From: Monoplex corrugatus
Taxonomy: Eukaryota > Mollusca > Gastropoda > Littorinimorpha > Ranellidae
Length of the DNA: 64,000 bases
Assembly (NCBI GenBank): GCA_030674185.1
Contig: CM060312.1
Span: 78,476,354-78,540,353, forward strand
Direction of reading: 5' to 3'
The notes under the pieces are model-generated. The model was not told the origin of the DNA. It did not search any database and saw only the letters and a program-made list of their open reading frames with translations. Positions 22,930-35,829 of the stretch are shown here, in pieces. Both the position numbers and the translations under genes were made by a program. The first letter of the stretch is position 1; the number at the start of each line of letters is the position of its first letter.

Positions 22930-23910
22930 TGTGAGTGCATGGACTGTCATAGTTCTCTTATGTGTGCAAATGGAATGTCATATTTCACTTTTGTATCATA
23001 CTTTTGTACACTTATACTAGCTGTGAAATGAGATATAAGATATTTCAGCCGTGCGTTTTGGAGAGGTGCACAGAGAAAAGATCAAATTTCCCTCATTGAA
23101 TCTCAACATCCTATATTATAGCAGAATGACATCCTGAGGAACAACATAAATTTTAGTCACTTCAGACATGTTTGAGTGTAGTAATACAACTCCCAGAAGT
23201 ATAGACATCTCCCAGTATCTCTGAGTGAATGTTGATGACTGCATAAATGTTATCAAATAAGCAAAATTTACTAGTATACCAGCAAAGGTGTAACACTGGT
23301 GAACTTTGACCTGATCTTATTTTTGTGAAAAACAGCCGATCTGAAATAATCACAGGAACACGTGTTTGTGTGCATGTATGTGTGGGTGTGTGTGTACGTG
23401 TGATTGAATATGTATGTCTCCAGTATGTGTAAGTGAATGTCATTTAATGTGTGCATTTGTGCCCAAGAATAAAGGACATTGATGTATTTTGAGTGAAAGT
23501 GGTCTGTAAATAGCGTGTTCCTTTCCTCCCTTTTTTTATCTGGCCACAAGCTGATTGGAAATGTGAACATGCAGCATAGTTGCATATAGTTCGAATCCTT
23601 TGCAGTGTTGTACTCAAATATTACTTTGATTTTTATTCTGTTCCTGGCCACCTCTGAGTACAAGTTCTGGTTTGAATGTGACGGTCACACCAACTTTCCC
23701 AAGAAATCTGGAGAATGCTAAATTGTCTGGACCATATTGTGTTTATAAGTAAAATTAGCGTGTTCTGTGCTATGTGTCCATCTGCTGTGTACATATACAA
23801 CATGATGATGCATACAGAGATTTAGTGATATTTGTGTTTATACAAGAATAAGTGTGTGTAACTGTGGCAAAAAATTGTGATCATCATGATTCTTGTCAAA
23901 TAAAATGAAA
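22930..23910 (+). other. STRIP1: STRIP 3' untranslated region (probable)
   Basis: Non-coding after the STRIP stop. AATAAA signals occur at 23468-23473 and 23899-23904; which one is used cannot be told. A short TG/GTGTA tract lies at 23360-23400. Confidence 0.5.
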
Positions 23911-23952
23911 AGTTTCTGTCAGTAGTGTGAATGTGTTCAGCAAAACTGAATT

Positions 23953-24070
23953 GTACACACAGAAACACAGACATACAGGACAACACAGACATGCAAACAC
24001 AGATACAGATACACACACACAGATGCACACACACACAACGCGCGCGCGCGCACGCAAGCATGCACGCGCG

Positions 24071-24107
<37 letters not shown>
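23953..24107. repeat. CA/CG alternating purine-pyrimidine array
   Basis: (CA)n flanking two (GC)n blocks, CGCGCGCGCGCGCACGCA and GCACGCGCGCGCGCGCGCA. Alternating purine-pyrimidine with long CG tracts strongly favours Z-DNA. Confidence 0.92.
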
Positions 24108-24112
<5 letters not shown>

Positions 24113-24511
24113 ATCCTCCAAATCTCTTACAGTCATACGCAGAAATATTACTTCTGTCAATATGCAATCATGAGATCACATAATGCATTAGGTACATTAG
24201 TATCATTATTCTGGATACAGGAGGACTTTTCAATTCTTTGGCCTCCACACTTCTAACTAAAAAATGCTCGTCAGCACCAAGTATTTTTCAGTCAGTGCCT
24301 GGCTGAGAAGTTATTCAGTCTATTTCAAAATAACACAGTGGGTTATACCATACTTTGTTACTTTTTTAGTGTGATTCTCAGTGCTGACCAAAGTTACTTG
24401 TGGCAGTGAATAGTTGTGGCAACGTAAGTCATCTGTGGTGGCAAATGAGTTAATGGAACCCTTTCACGCAACACTTACAAAGAGATTCAGTAAGCACAAG
24501 GAAGAAGAGAT

Positions 24512-24704
24512 GTAACTCTTTGACTCCCGTACCCTGTCCATCAGCATCCTGCATTGTCGACCATGGTAGCAAACCAAAAACTTAACCCCTTGGATCCCTT
24601 ACCTTATCCACCAGCTTCCTGCAGGAAGCTGGTGGATAGGGCAAGGGATCCAAACGGCTAAGCTTTTGCAGTTGGTGGATAGGGTGCGGGAGTCAAAGGG
24701 TTAA
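24512..24704 (-). mobile_element. TTAA composite foldback element, copy 3 (B-inner-A)
   Basis: Left end GTAACTCTTTGACTCCCG (one change in TTAA), right end GCGGGAGTCAAAGGG TTAA. Left arm B, right arm A, inner palindrome complete with GCTTCCTGCAGGAAGC. Confidence 0.88.
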
Positions 24705-24920
24705 AGCTACAGCAAGCAGCAGCAGACCTACCTACCACAACAATTTATTCCTAGTTCGAATATAGCACTGTGATCATGCCGAAAACTACAAAATTTTGAA
24801 AACCAAAACTATAGAATTTTTGCCATGGAATGAATTGCCACTATCAGCTTCATCCAATAACTGATGCCGCACACTTCATCTCATATCATCTGTATTCTGT
24901 GCAGGCATGACAGTTTTTGT

Positions 24921-25113
24921 TTAACACTTTGACTCCTGTACCCTGTCCACCAACTTTTAAAACTTAACCCTTCGACTCTCTTACCCTATCCACCAGTTTC
25001 CTGCAGGAAGCTGGTGGATAGGGTGAGAGAGTCGAAGGGTTGAATTTTTACTTTGCCAGCATGGTTGACAGTGCAAGATGTTGGTAGAAAGGGTGCGGGA
25101 GCCAAAGGGTTAA
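24921..25113 (+). mobile_element. TTAA composite foldback element, copy 4 (A-inner-B)
   Basis: TTAA-bounded. Left A arm shortened (CCAACTTTTAAAAC), inner palindrome intact with CTTCCTGCAGGAAG, right arm B (GCCAGCATGGTTGACAGTGC). It lies 217 bp from copy 3 in opposite orientation. Confidence 0.88.
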
Positions 25114-25348
25114 TGCATGTGTAGTGGCAACACACAAGAGTCAAATAAGACTTAGACAAGGATGTATGCAGGCTATTGGGAGAGACTGAAAACCGATTCA
25201 AATGATAACAGTTTTTGGCACGTTCCTTCAGCAAAGAACAAGGTCAGTTTCCTTTCGATTTTTGAAGAAAACACACAGAAAAATGTAATGAAGATGGGCA
25301 AAAATGATACATCAGCAGTCCACTTATGGCCCTTCAACATTTTTACTC

Positions 25349-25378
25349 TTATCCTATCCACCAGCTTCCTGCAGGAAA
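25349..25378. mobile_element. Fragment of the TTAA element inner palindrome
   Basis: TATCCACCAGCTTCCTGCAG with GGAA only; arms and TTAA ends absent. Confidence 0.5.
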
Positions 25379-25479
25379 GAGTTACTGTCAAAGTACCATG
25401 AACAAAACCCTAGAAAAGTAAAACTCAAACTAATGATCATGGAGAAGACAAAGCAGCCACATAATCTGATGCCTTTTCC

Positions 25480-26385
25480 TTTATAAACACAGCCATACCA
25501 CATAATCCGATGCCTTTCTTTCCTTTATAAACACATGGGCCATACCACATAATCCGATGCCTTCTTTCCTTTATAAACGCATGGGCCATACCACATAATC
25601 CGATGCCTTCTTTCCTTTATAAACGCATGGGCCATACCACATAATCTGATGCCTTTTGTCCTTTATAAACGCATGGGCCATACCACTTAATCTGATGCCT
25701 TTTGTCCTTTATAAACGCATGGGCCATACCACTTAATCTGATGCCTTTTGTCCTTTATAAACGCGTGGGCCATACCACATAATCTGATGCCTTTTGTCCT
25801 TTATAAACGCATGGGCCATACCACTTAATCTGATGTCTTTTTTTCCTTTATAAACGCATGGGCCATACCACATAATCTGATGCCTTTTGTCCTTTATAAA
25901 ACACATGGGCCATGCCACATAATCTGATGCCTTTTGTCCTTTATAAACGCATGGGCCATACCACATAATCTGATGTCTTTTGTCCTTTATAAACACATGG
26001 GCCATACCACATAATCTGATGCCTTTTGTCCTTTATAAACACATGGGCCATACCACATAATCTGATGCCTTTTGTCCTTTATAAACAACCTTTATAAACA
26101 CATGGGCCATACCACATAATCTGATGCTTTTTTTCCTTTATAAACACATGGGCCATACCACATAATCTGATGCCTTTTGTCCTTTATAAACATGGGCCAT
26201 ACCACATAATCTGATGCCTTTTGTCCTTTGTAAACAACCTTTATAAACATGGGCCATACCACATAATCTGATGCCTTTTGACCTTTATAAACACACGGGC
26301 CATACCAGATAATCTGATGCCTTTTGTCCTTTATAAACACATGGGCCATACCACACAATCTAATGTCTTTTGTCATTCCCCGTTT
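25480..26385 (+). repeat. 46-bp minisatellite, about 19 copies
   Basis: Unit contains ATAAACGCATGGGCCATACC, then ACATAATCTGATGCCTTTTG and TCCTTT. Two small AACCTTTATAAA insertions (about 26088 and 26237) interrupt the register. Confidence 0.95.
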
Positions 26386-28017
26386 TTCAGCCCCGGGTGG
26401 GCCATCTCGTAACCGGTGACGCGCTGGACTCCCTACCTCCACCATCCCTAGAGACACGAGAGGTGTAGCCATACTACCGTAATGCGGTCCGCGTAAACGA
26501 CACATCCATGAATATTTGGAGGAGACGAATCGTACCCCCCAGGGCTCTAGATTTGGACTATACTAACCACTGGGTCCATTTTTAGCATGTTTACAGTATA
26601 AGTTCACAATGATTTTATTCATATGGACAAGAAGTGCCCAGAATGCTTGTAAAGTCTAAAGATGAAGGTTTTTGATGGTTCAGTAATCAAAAAAAGAAAT
26701 AACTACCAGAGTCTGCACTTTCAAGAACTGTAAAAACAGACAGTAGACCTCAGCCCAACGGGAGGGAAAGCAGGTTTATCTGCTATGGCAATGACAGTAA
26801 AAATGGACAAACATAATAAAAAAGACCTTACAGACAGAATTCAGCATCTGTCCCACATTGAATTTTGTCCAGAAGGTTGGGTGGGTTTTTTTTTGTTTGT
26901 CCACTTATCCCCGTCTTTGCCATGGCAATATGTAATGACCATCCCTAATCCAACAAATCTTTGGTGGCAGATAACTTTCAGGTATGGAGGTTAGGTGCCA
27001 AAAATGCCAAGCCTGCCTGGACAAACAAGCAGTCCCAGACCAACTCCAACTGGTGATGGTTTCTATCACGGTGGGTGGGGTTGCACTTGGCCAAGCCACG
27101 CCTAGAAAACACTACATCACACAGTCCTGTCATGAACTCACTAGGCATATAAGGGTTGCCTAAAGCCCCACCTTCCTGCGCTCACAAGCAGATCTTCAGG
27201 TCACGAGCTAAAAATGCGTTATTCCATAACTAAAGAAAATGTAAAGGGCTGAAGTGAGAGGTGTCAGGCTTGCAGGCACTTTCTAACATACCATGGTACC
27301 ATGCACTATAATACACATCTTGGGGGGGGGGGGGGGGGTTTACCATTTTGCAGACCAAATTTCAACATGGTCTTTTGTTCATCGCCTCACACACATACTG
27401 CAAAAATTATGTCTCTGGGATCAACTCGACCAATTAGTCAATCTTCAAAGTGAATGTATTTCACTCTGCAGGCTTTGCAAATATTTATCAATGGTGAATA
27501 TCATGCAACAGGCGATGGTCTTGTCAGACGATTTGTTAGAGCACAAAGATCACAGTAACAATGAAAATTATGTTTGACTGCATGCAGCAGACTAACTCTG
27601 TACAAACGCCTGATTCAGAAACTGTGGTGAGTGAAAGAGCTGATCTTGATAATTAATACCAAAGGGGTGAAAGTGACAGTGAAGTTGACAGCATGGAAGA
27701 AACATAGCTGAGGGCTGAAGATGAAGAGATGCAACTCAAAATGTCTGGCATTAGGAATGCCCTTCCATGTACACTCTATGGCACTAAAAGGATTAAGTTA
27801 TAAAAGTGTACCATTTCTGTTTGTCAACCAAGTTTGCTTTGAGTCTTGTTCTCCTCAATTTTGACAGGCTTCACACACAGAAGCGTCTTCTCAATGAGCA
27901 CTTTAAAAGACTTTGCATTAAAACTGCAAAGCATTATATTCTAGAGCAATTTATGACCCAGAAATTCTGGTATGTTAGGGGAAAGCAATCTGCATCAGGT
28001 GACTGTTCTGATGTGAC
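26386..28017. other. Intergenic / zinc-finger gene 3' flank
   Basis: 26386-26560 is a GC-richer unique block (CCCCGGGTGGGCC, CCGGTGACGCGCTGG) that may be the end of an unidentified transposable element. 27313-27329 is a G run. 27800-28017 probably belongs to the 3' UTR of the minus-strand zinc-finger gene. No coding gene recognised. Confidence 0.4.
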
Positions 28018-28030
28018 TAGTCTATAGTCT

Positions 28031-28342
28031 CAAAAAAAACACGAAAAAAGAATAAGAACGCATATTTAATACAACAAGACAAGAAAGGCACAAATTTTCG
28101 GCCAACTGGCCTTTGTCAAGTGTAAGGAATCTTTTCTCACACTGGACCAGCAGCAGGGAAGTTTCAGTCTTTTTCTCCTAATTTTTGTATCTGGTGTTTG
28201 TCTGTGATCTTACGCTTGACAAAGGCCAGTTGGCCAAAAATTTGCGCCTGTCTTGTCTTGTATTAAATACGCGTTCTTTTCTTTTTTTTCGTGTTCTTTC
28301 TGGTTCCTGTTAGAACGCAGCCAGTCACACTTGTTTTGGATT
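28031..28342. mobile_element. Foldback element with hammerhead-like cores, copy 1
   Basis: Inverted arms with AACGCATATTTAATAC and GTATTAAATACGCGTT and, near the centre, GGCCAACTGGCCTTTGTCAAG against CTTGACAAAGGCCAGTTGGCC. Flanked by a perfect 13-bp duplication TAGTCTATAGTCT (28018-28030 and 28343-28355). Compared with copy 2, the inner part of the left arm is missing and there are 36 extra bases after CTGGTTC on the right. Confidence 0.8.
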
Positions 28343-28346
28343 TAGT

Positions 28347-29412
28347 CTATAGTCTGTATTGCAAAGAATTCTGCCCCTGCTGCTGCTGATGTTGAGCACC
28401 CTGAATGCGGTCCGTGGCTAAAACCAAAGCAGCCACCATATCCAACGTATCCCGATGAACAGCTTCTGTTCCTGGATTGTCTGACCCACGGCTGATGGAC
28501 AGTGATGCCAGACAGTTGGCTGCTGACACTGTGGCAGCGTCACTGTGTTGCTGAACAGCAGGCAAAAGAATCTGGGAGGCTGCCTCCACACTTGGCAAGG
28601 CTGTCTGGGGAAGGAGCATGGTACCTTGAGTGGTGATGGGTGCTGCGTGGGGAAGTGACTGACTGCAGGCAAACCCCAATGAGACAGACGCCAGCCGCTG
28701 AAGAGGGGAAGCAGGGGCATGGGAGGGATGAGGTGTGGTGTAGTAAGTTTGCTGCGCCACAGTATAAGGTCCTACGTTGGTACTGTTGATGCCGCCATGT
28801 GTGTCTCCTGTATACAGACTTTCTCCAGGGTCGGTTATCACATGTCCTTCTAACTGAAGTCCTGAATCATTCTTCACATCTCTAATAGGATTACATGTCC
28901 TGGTAATCCCTGAAACAGAGCTAGCCTCTTGCCGATCCACAACATGACGAGACTGTTCATCCTTCATAAGAACCCCCTGCGCTATATAAATGTTCTCTTT
29001 ACCTATAATCATCTCAGACTGCACAACTTTCCCCTCCAAGCTGGTTCCATGTCTTTCCTGCTCTGACTGACCAGCTTCTCCAGGAGTGACCCTGTCTATC
29101 ATATCTAACGTTTCAGCTGCACACACCAGTTGCGCCAAACACTTCTGTTTCTGTACTTCCTGCTTTTTCTTGGGCAGGATTGGGCGATGTCCACTGATGA
29201 CAACTGGAGCTTGGGACGACGCTGAAAGTGAGGATGGAGCAGAAGACGTTTTGGCACTCTTGGCAGCGATTTTGGTCGTGGCCAATCGATTCTTTAAACG
29301 AGGTGCATACTTGTATGGGCGTTTTTTCTTTGCAGCCTCCTCACTGTGGTATTTTCGTTTATGTTCGTTCAGCTTGTCAACACGTGTTGAACTATATTCA
29401 CATTTGTCGCAC
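28347..29412 (-). CDS. BTB-ZF terminal exon: finger 9 and C-terminal tail
   Basis: Acceptor TTGTTACAG; the first base completes the Lys codon, then CDKCEYSSTRVDKLNEHKRK-YH, a basic stretch (KKKRPYKYAPRLKNR) and about 320 residues without recognisable domain, rich in S, T, A and Q. The TAG stop at 28349-28347 lies inside the 13-bp target duplication of the foldback element just downstream. Confidence 0.92.
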
Positions 29413-31645
29413 CTGTAACAAAAAAACATACATCATATATACATGCATACATACATACATGTATACATACATAGATACATACATATATACATAGATGCAT
29501 ACATACATACATAGATAGAAACACATACACATATATACATATCAAAAGCATGCTCACTGCACTTCACATTGTACTGGATCATTATTTACTACAGTGACAG
29601 TTGCAGAAAACATGCACATATCATGTTTTCTACTATTAACCCAGGAGTCATGATCCAGATGCATCTGGCCCCCTTAGTTTCTTGTAAGGCGGTTAGGGCC
29701 AAAACACTTGCCTGATGGGGGCTTCTCCTCTGCAGTCCAGTTCTCCCAAGAGGTTTTTCCTATTCAAAAATGGCTAGACCACTGGCTTCTGAGAACAGTC
29801 AAAAGGATGTCAGAGAAAGACTGAATGACAGTGGGAAAGACTAGATTTAAGGGCTTTGTGGGCTGGTTCCCCACCCTGCCTTCCTTCAACTTGCCTCTAG
29901 TTACATGAATGAAAGATGCTCCCGGGATTCATCAAAAGAGAGAATATGAATCCATTAGCGCCAACTTACAACTGAAAACCCCCAACAGACTATGAATATG
30001 GAAAAAATGGAATTCCCGTGTGTCTAGAAAGAGATTCCCTACCAAGCACGGCACGAAGATCCACAGAACAAAAAAGTGCTGTGCAAAGACATGAATAAAC
30101 AGCATCGCAATGCACTGTTTGAGCAGCCCTAATCCGAGACACTCACAGAGGACAAAGAAGCTCTGGAACTCTCAGAAAAATATACTTCATCCTTGAATGC
30201 AAAGCACCACTTAAAATTCAGGTTCTGGCATGGCCTGCTAACACTGGATGAAATAAACAAAGTGATTAAGAAAGCCAGAGCAAAACCATCAACTGGACCT
30301 AATGGAATACCTTACCTGTTGTAAAAGAAATGTCCCTCATGTCCCTCTGTCCTTGAGTAGCTCCAAAAATTAAACTGATAAAGATCAGTATGGAGGAACT
30401 TGAAAACAAGCAACCAATGGATTATAGCTGATGGTGTACATTCCAAAAGAACAGAACTCGAGTGATATCAACCAGTTCAGACCAATATCACTAATGAACA
30501 CTGTAGGGAAAAATCCTCTCAAAGCTGACCAAGTACCTTGAGGAAAACGAGTACCTGGACTTGTCAGTCCAGAAAAGAGACATCCCAAGAGTGTCTGGCT
30601 GTGAACAGCATGCCGCGATGATTTGGGAAGCAATCCAAAGAGCTAAAGGGACCTAAATGTGGTGCGGCTTGATCTGGCAAATGTATATGGATCACTCCTA
30701 CACAAGATGATTTCACTGGCTCTCGAGATTTATCATGTCCCAAAGAACATCCTAAAAAAGCCAAAGAAGTCAGTGCAGTTCTCCACAAAGGAATGCATGG
30801 CAGACTGGATCAGTTTGGAAGTTTGCATAGCAATGGGCTGTGCAATTTCTCTAGTACCGTTTATGTTGGCAATGGAGGTCATCTTGAAACAGCAAAGGGA
30901 AGTTCAGGTCCAGCTGAACTTGGAAATGGATACCAAATGCCCCCTCTAAAAGTCTTCATGGACCACACAACTCACCAGGTACAGGTATCCAGGCTTTCCA
31001 AACCCAGGACCTTCCAAATGAGTCCAACACATACCCACTTGGCAACCCTTCCCGTAAAATGGAAGGATGGGTGAAAGAAAGCAATCATCCTCGTTTCAGC
31101 ACCCGTGATGATAACAGTGAATGATGGCATGTGCCACAACAATTTCTTACCAAAAATATTCACAGAGTTCTATACCTGTATAAAATCATATACTCATGAC
31201 AAATGGTCTTTCAGGTGAGATGATCCAGTGTACAGCATGCACTTAGCACACATTAAATATCCTACAGCAATAAAGGAGCTGTCCTTGGCAAAACTGTATA
31301 GGAAAATTCTGCTTCCTTAAGTACGCAAAATATATACATACAGGTAATGATGTACTCTCTTCAGGGAGAGCAACCCGAATTTAACATTTTACAAAATGGA
31401 AAATATTCATATTACTGATATTGAAGAGTTTTTACAAAAATGTAGGATCACGACCACTGAAACTGATCTAGAAGTTTGTGATAAATTGCTGTCAGTGCAC
31501 TGCATGTCCAGTTCTGAGGAAATCTATGCTTCATGTGACAAAACCACGCTTCTGGTCTCACGTTATCTTGTTCCTCTCATGATATGGGAAATAAAACAAG
31601 TCATTACAGTTGCCTACATGTATATTCAACTTAAAAAAAAACCCT

Positions 31646-31687
<42 letters not shown>

Positions 31688-31813
31688 CATACATCATATA
31701 TACATGCATACATACATACATGTATACATACATAGATACATACATACATATATATATACATAGATGCATACATACATACATATATACAAACACATACACA
31801 TATATACATATTA

Positions 31814-31894
<81 letters not shown>

Positions 31895-34800
31895 ACACAC
31901 ACGCACACACACAATCCTGTAATAACTCACTTGTGAGGACGCTCAGGCAGGTGAGTCTTTTTGTGCCGTTTAAGATGACTTTTCTCAACAAACGTCATGG
32001 AGCAGATGTCACACTCATGCTTACGGATTTTGAGATGGGAGCGTACATGGGCTCTCAGCTGGCTGAGCTTGGGAGTGGAGTATGTACAGTCGATGAGGTT
32101 ACACTTGTACACCTCCCCTGTGAAAGAAATAAGAACACATCCGAGTCTGGCTTTGCTTAACCCTTTCACTTCCTCAAGTCAGTCCATTAGCATCGCGCTT
32201 TGTCAACCATGACAGCAAAGCAAAAATTTAATAACCCTCTGACTTCCGCAGGAAGCTGGTGGACAGGGTAAGGGGGTCGAAGGGTTAAATTTTTGCTGGT
32301 GGTGGATAGGGTGCAGGAGTCAAAGGGTTAAAAGAAATTTTGCTCGATTCTTTAGCAGTATCATTCTTCACTTGATTCTTTAGCTGTATTACTCTTCACT
32401 TGATTCTTTAGCTGTATTACTCTTCACTTGATTCTTTAGCTGTATCACTCTCCACTTGATTCTTTAGCTGTGTTACTCTTCATTTGATTCTTTAGCTGCA
32501 TTACTCTTCACTTGATTCTTTAGTTGTGTTACTCTTCATTTGATTCTTTAGCTGTATACTCTTCATTTGATTCTCTAGCTGTGTTACTCTTCACTTGATT
32601 CTTTAGTAGTATCACTCTTCACTTGATTCTTTGGCTGTGTTACTCTTCACTTGATTCTTTAGCAGTATCACTCTTCACTTGATTCTTTACCTGTATTACT
32701 CTTCACTTGATTATTTAGCAGTATCACTCTTCACTTGATTCTGTAGCTGTATTACTATTCACTTGATTCTGTAGCTGTATTACTCTTCACTTGATTCTGT
32801 AGCTGTATTACTCTTCACTTGATTCTGTAGCTGTATTACTCTTCACTTGATTCTGTAGCTGTATTACTCTTCACTTGATTCTTAGCAGTATCACTCTTCA
32901 CTTGATTCTCTAGCTGTAATACTATTCACTTGATTCTTCAGCTGTATTACTCTTCACTTGATTCTTTGGCAGTATTACTCTTCACTTAATTCTTTAGCCG
33001 TATTAATCTTCACTTGATTCTTTATCAGTTTACTCTTCACTTGATTCTTTAGCAGTTTATCTACTTGATCTTTAGCATATTACTTTCACTTGATTCTTTA
33101 GCTGTAATACTATTCACTTGATTCTTTAGTTGTATTACTCTTCACTTGATTCTTTAGCAGTATTACTCTTCACTTGATTTTTTTTAAAGCAATATTACTC
33201 TTCACTTGGTTCTTTGGCAGTATTACTCTTCAACTGATTATTCAGCAGTATTACTCTTCACTTGATTCTTCAGCCATATTACTCTTCACTTGATTCTTTA
33301 ACAATGTTATTCCTCACTTCAATCTTTTGCAGTATTACTCTTCACTTGATTCTTAAGCAGTATTAGTATTAACTTGAGTTTTCAGCAATATTAGTATTCA
33401 CTTGATTCATTAGCGGTATTACTCTTCACTTGATTCTTCAACGGTAAAGCTCTGTTCGAACCCTGCCTTTTGCTACGACAATTTTTCTTCTCCTCATTGA
33501 ATCAGAAATAAGGTTAACATTTTCCATGGTTTATATAATACATTTTCATATTGTTTCACATCATTTTCATTATATAATTTTCCACAAACTTGAACTGAGT
33601 CTGTGTAAACCAGTTACTTGCTCCTGGCTGACAAACTGACTTCATGAGATATTGGGGCTGGTCAACAGTTGACAAAAGGCAGGAAAAAGGTGAGAGTATC
33701 AGCTCTCAATGGATGAAAGACTGCATGACTCCAAAGAAGGGCACTATACGGTATCTACTCTCGGTTTCACTTTCCCTAAATGGGTATTATTGTACAGCGG
33801 CATGCCTAAGTAATTGCTGTTAATAGCACTCATGAGACACGGTAGAGTTTGTGCACTTTAATGTCCATCCCTACTTTTCTATTTGCTGTATACTCCATGT
33901 ATGTTCTATGCTATTTTATAGTGAATTTGGATCAGAGAGCAAAATCACACAGATCTATATGCTCTTGTTATCAGAGTACGCAAGTAAGAAGAGCACTGGG
34001 TGGCTTCTGAAGTTACTGTTTAAACTGTCATAATTTTGAAACTCACAGGGTAATCTTAGTCATGTATCATGCAGAAAAGAGCAATGCGAAAAGTTACATC
34101 ATTCAAGTCAAAAACAGTTGCCTTAAGCTGTCAAACATCATGTCAGTTGTAGTCAACAACAGTTGTGAACCTTTATGACCAACTCTATGTTACCAAAAGT
34201 GGCAAAATGGTTAGCATGACAGTAAGTATGATGTCCAAAACTAGTGTGACCACCCTGTTCACCTGTCGAAGACATCATTCTTAATGGTTGCTATTGATGC
34301 ATGCCCCGTCAGCTGTCTCTGTCCCCTTCTGTCTGCAGTCGTTCTGTAGATTTCATCTTTCGGTAACTTTGTCCACTTGGCTATGTTCTCTACATAGGGA
34401 GTCGGCGGTCTTCCTTGTCATTTCTTGCCCTCCGTTTTGCCCTGGGCCACAGTCTTCATTAAATGGCAGCTATGATGTCTCATAGCATGTCCAAAGTATT
34501 TCATTTTCTCACCAGGCCTAAAAGTTCACTCACACTCAACAAACAAGAACCAGAAAAACATGAAAATAGAATCAGAACGTGTATTTAATACAAACAGACA
34601 AGACAGGCACAAAATTTCAGCCAACTGGTCTTTGTCAAGCGATAAACGTAAGATCACAAACAAACAAACAACAAATACAAAAATTAGGAGAAAAAGACTA
34701 CAATTCCCTGCTGCTTAATCCTTTTCTCCCACTGGACGAGAAGCAGCAGAGAAGTTTTTAGCCTTTTTCTCTTAATTTTTGTATTTGTTGTCTATCCTCA

Positions 34801-35778
34801 TGTGATCTTACGTTTATGCTTGACAAAGGCCAGTTGGTCAAAAATTTGCACCTGTCTTGTCTGGTTGTATCAAATATGCGTTCTGATTCTATTTTCGTGT
34901 TTTTCTGGTTCCAGTATGTATGATGGTTAATGCTATATGAGCACTGTGAGTATTGATGAGAAAACATCTTGGAGACAACTGGTATTAACTCTGACTCCCA
35001 CACCATATCCACCAGTATCCTGCATTGCCAACCATGCTAGCAAAGCAAAAACTTAACCCTTTGATTCTCTCACCCTTTTTACCAGCTTCCTGCAGGGAAT
35101 CAAAGGGCTAAATTTCTACAGTTGTTAGATAGGGTGCAGGGTCAAAGGGTTAAACATAAACACATAATTCTACTGACAAGATGATCACCTCACAAACACA
35201 ATACTGACAAGCTCTACCTGTGTGGATGCGTTTATGAGAGATGAGGTGAGACTGGAACTTGGTGGAGAAGCCACAGGTGTCACACAGGTACGGTCTTGTA
35301 TCACTATGGGTGACCAGATGCTGTTCCATAGTGTTCTTCATTTTGAAACGGCGGTGACACACTGGACATTCATGATCCTTCTCCTCTGAAATCACCAAAC
35401 AAACCATACCTGCCATGAAACTGGTGAGTTTACATCTACTTACTTACACACTCTGACAGTGATATGCATGAAAACACTGGACAAACCATATACCTAATAT
35501 GAAAATGATGAGTTTATATTTACTTACACACTCTGACACAGACATGCATATCTTTTGTTTTCTCTCTGAAAACAATCAACAAAATCAGATTTGTAATGAT
35601 GTGAGAACTTACCAGGCCTGAGAAAAATGATAGCAACACACACACACACACACACAAAACACACACACACACACATCAACAACACACACACATCATAACA
35701 CACACACAGTCATAAACACACACAGTCATAAAACCCACACACACACATCATAAACACACACACGTCACACACACACAT

Positions 35779-35829
<51 letters not shown>

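Noticed and set aside
27293..27577. Plus-strand frame of 94 codons after a G run
   Set aside because: No family recognised, starts at a homopolymer, and lies in the zinc-finger gene's 3' flank; left as non-coding.
33440..33475. tRNA B-box-like GTTCGAACCCTGCC
   Set aside because: No A box or cloverleaf around it; likely chance or a tiny SINE relic.
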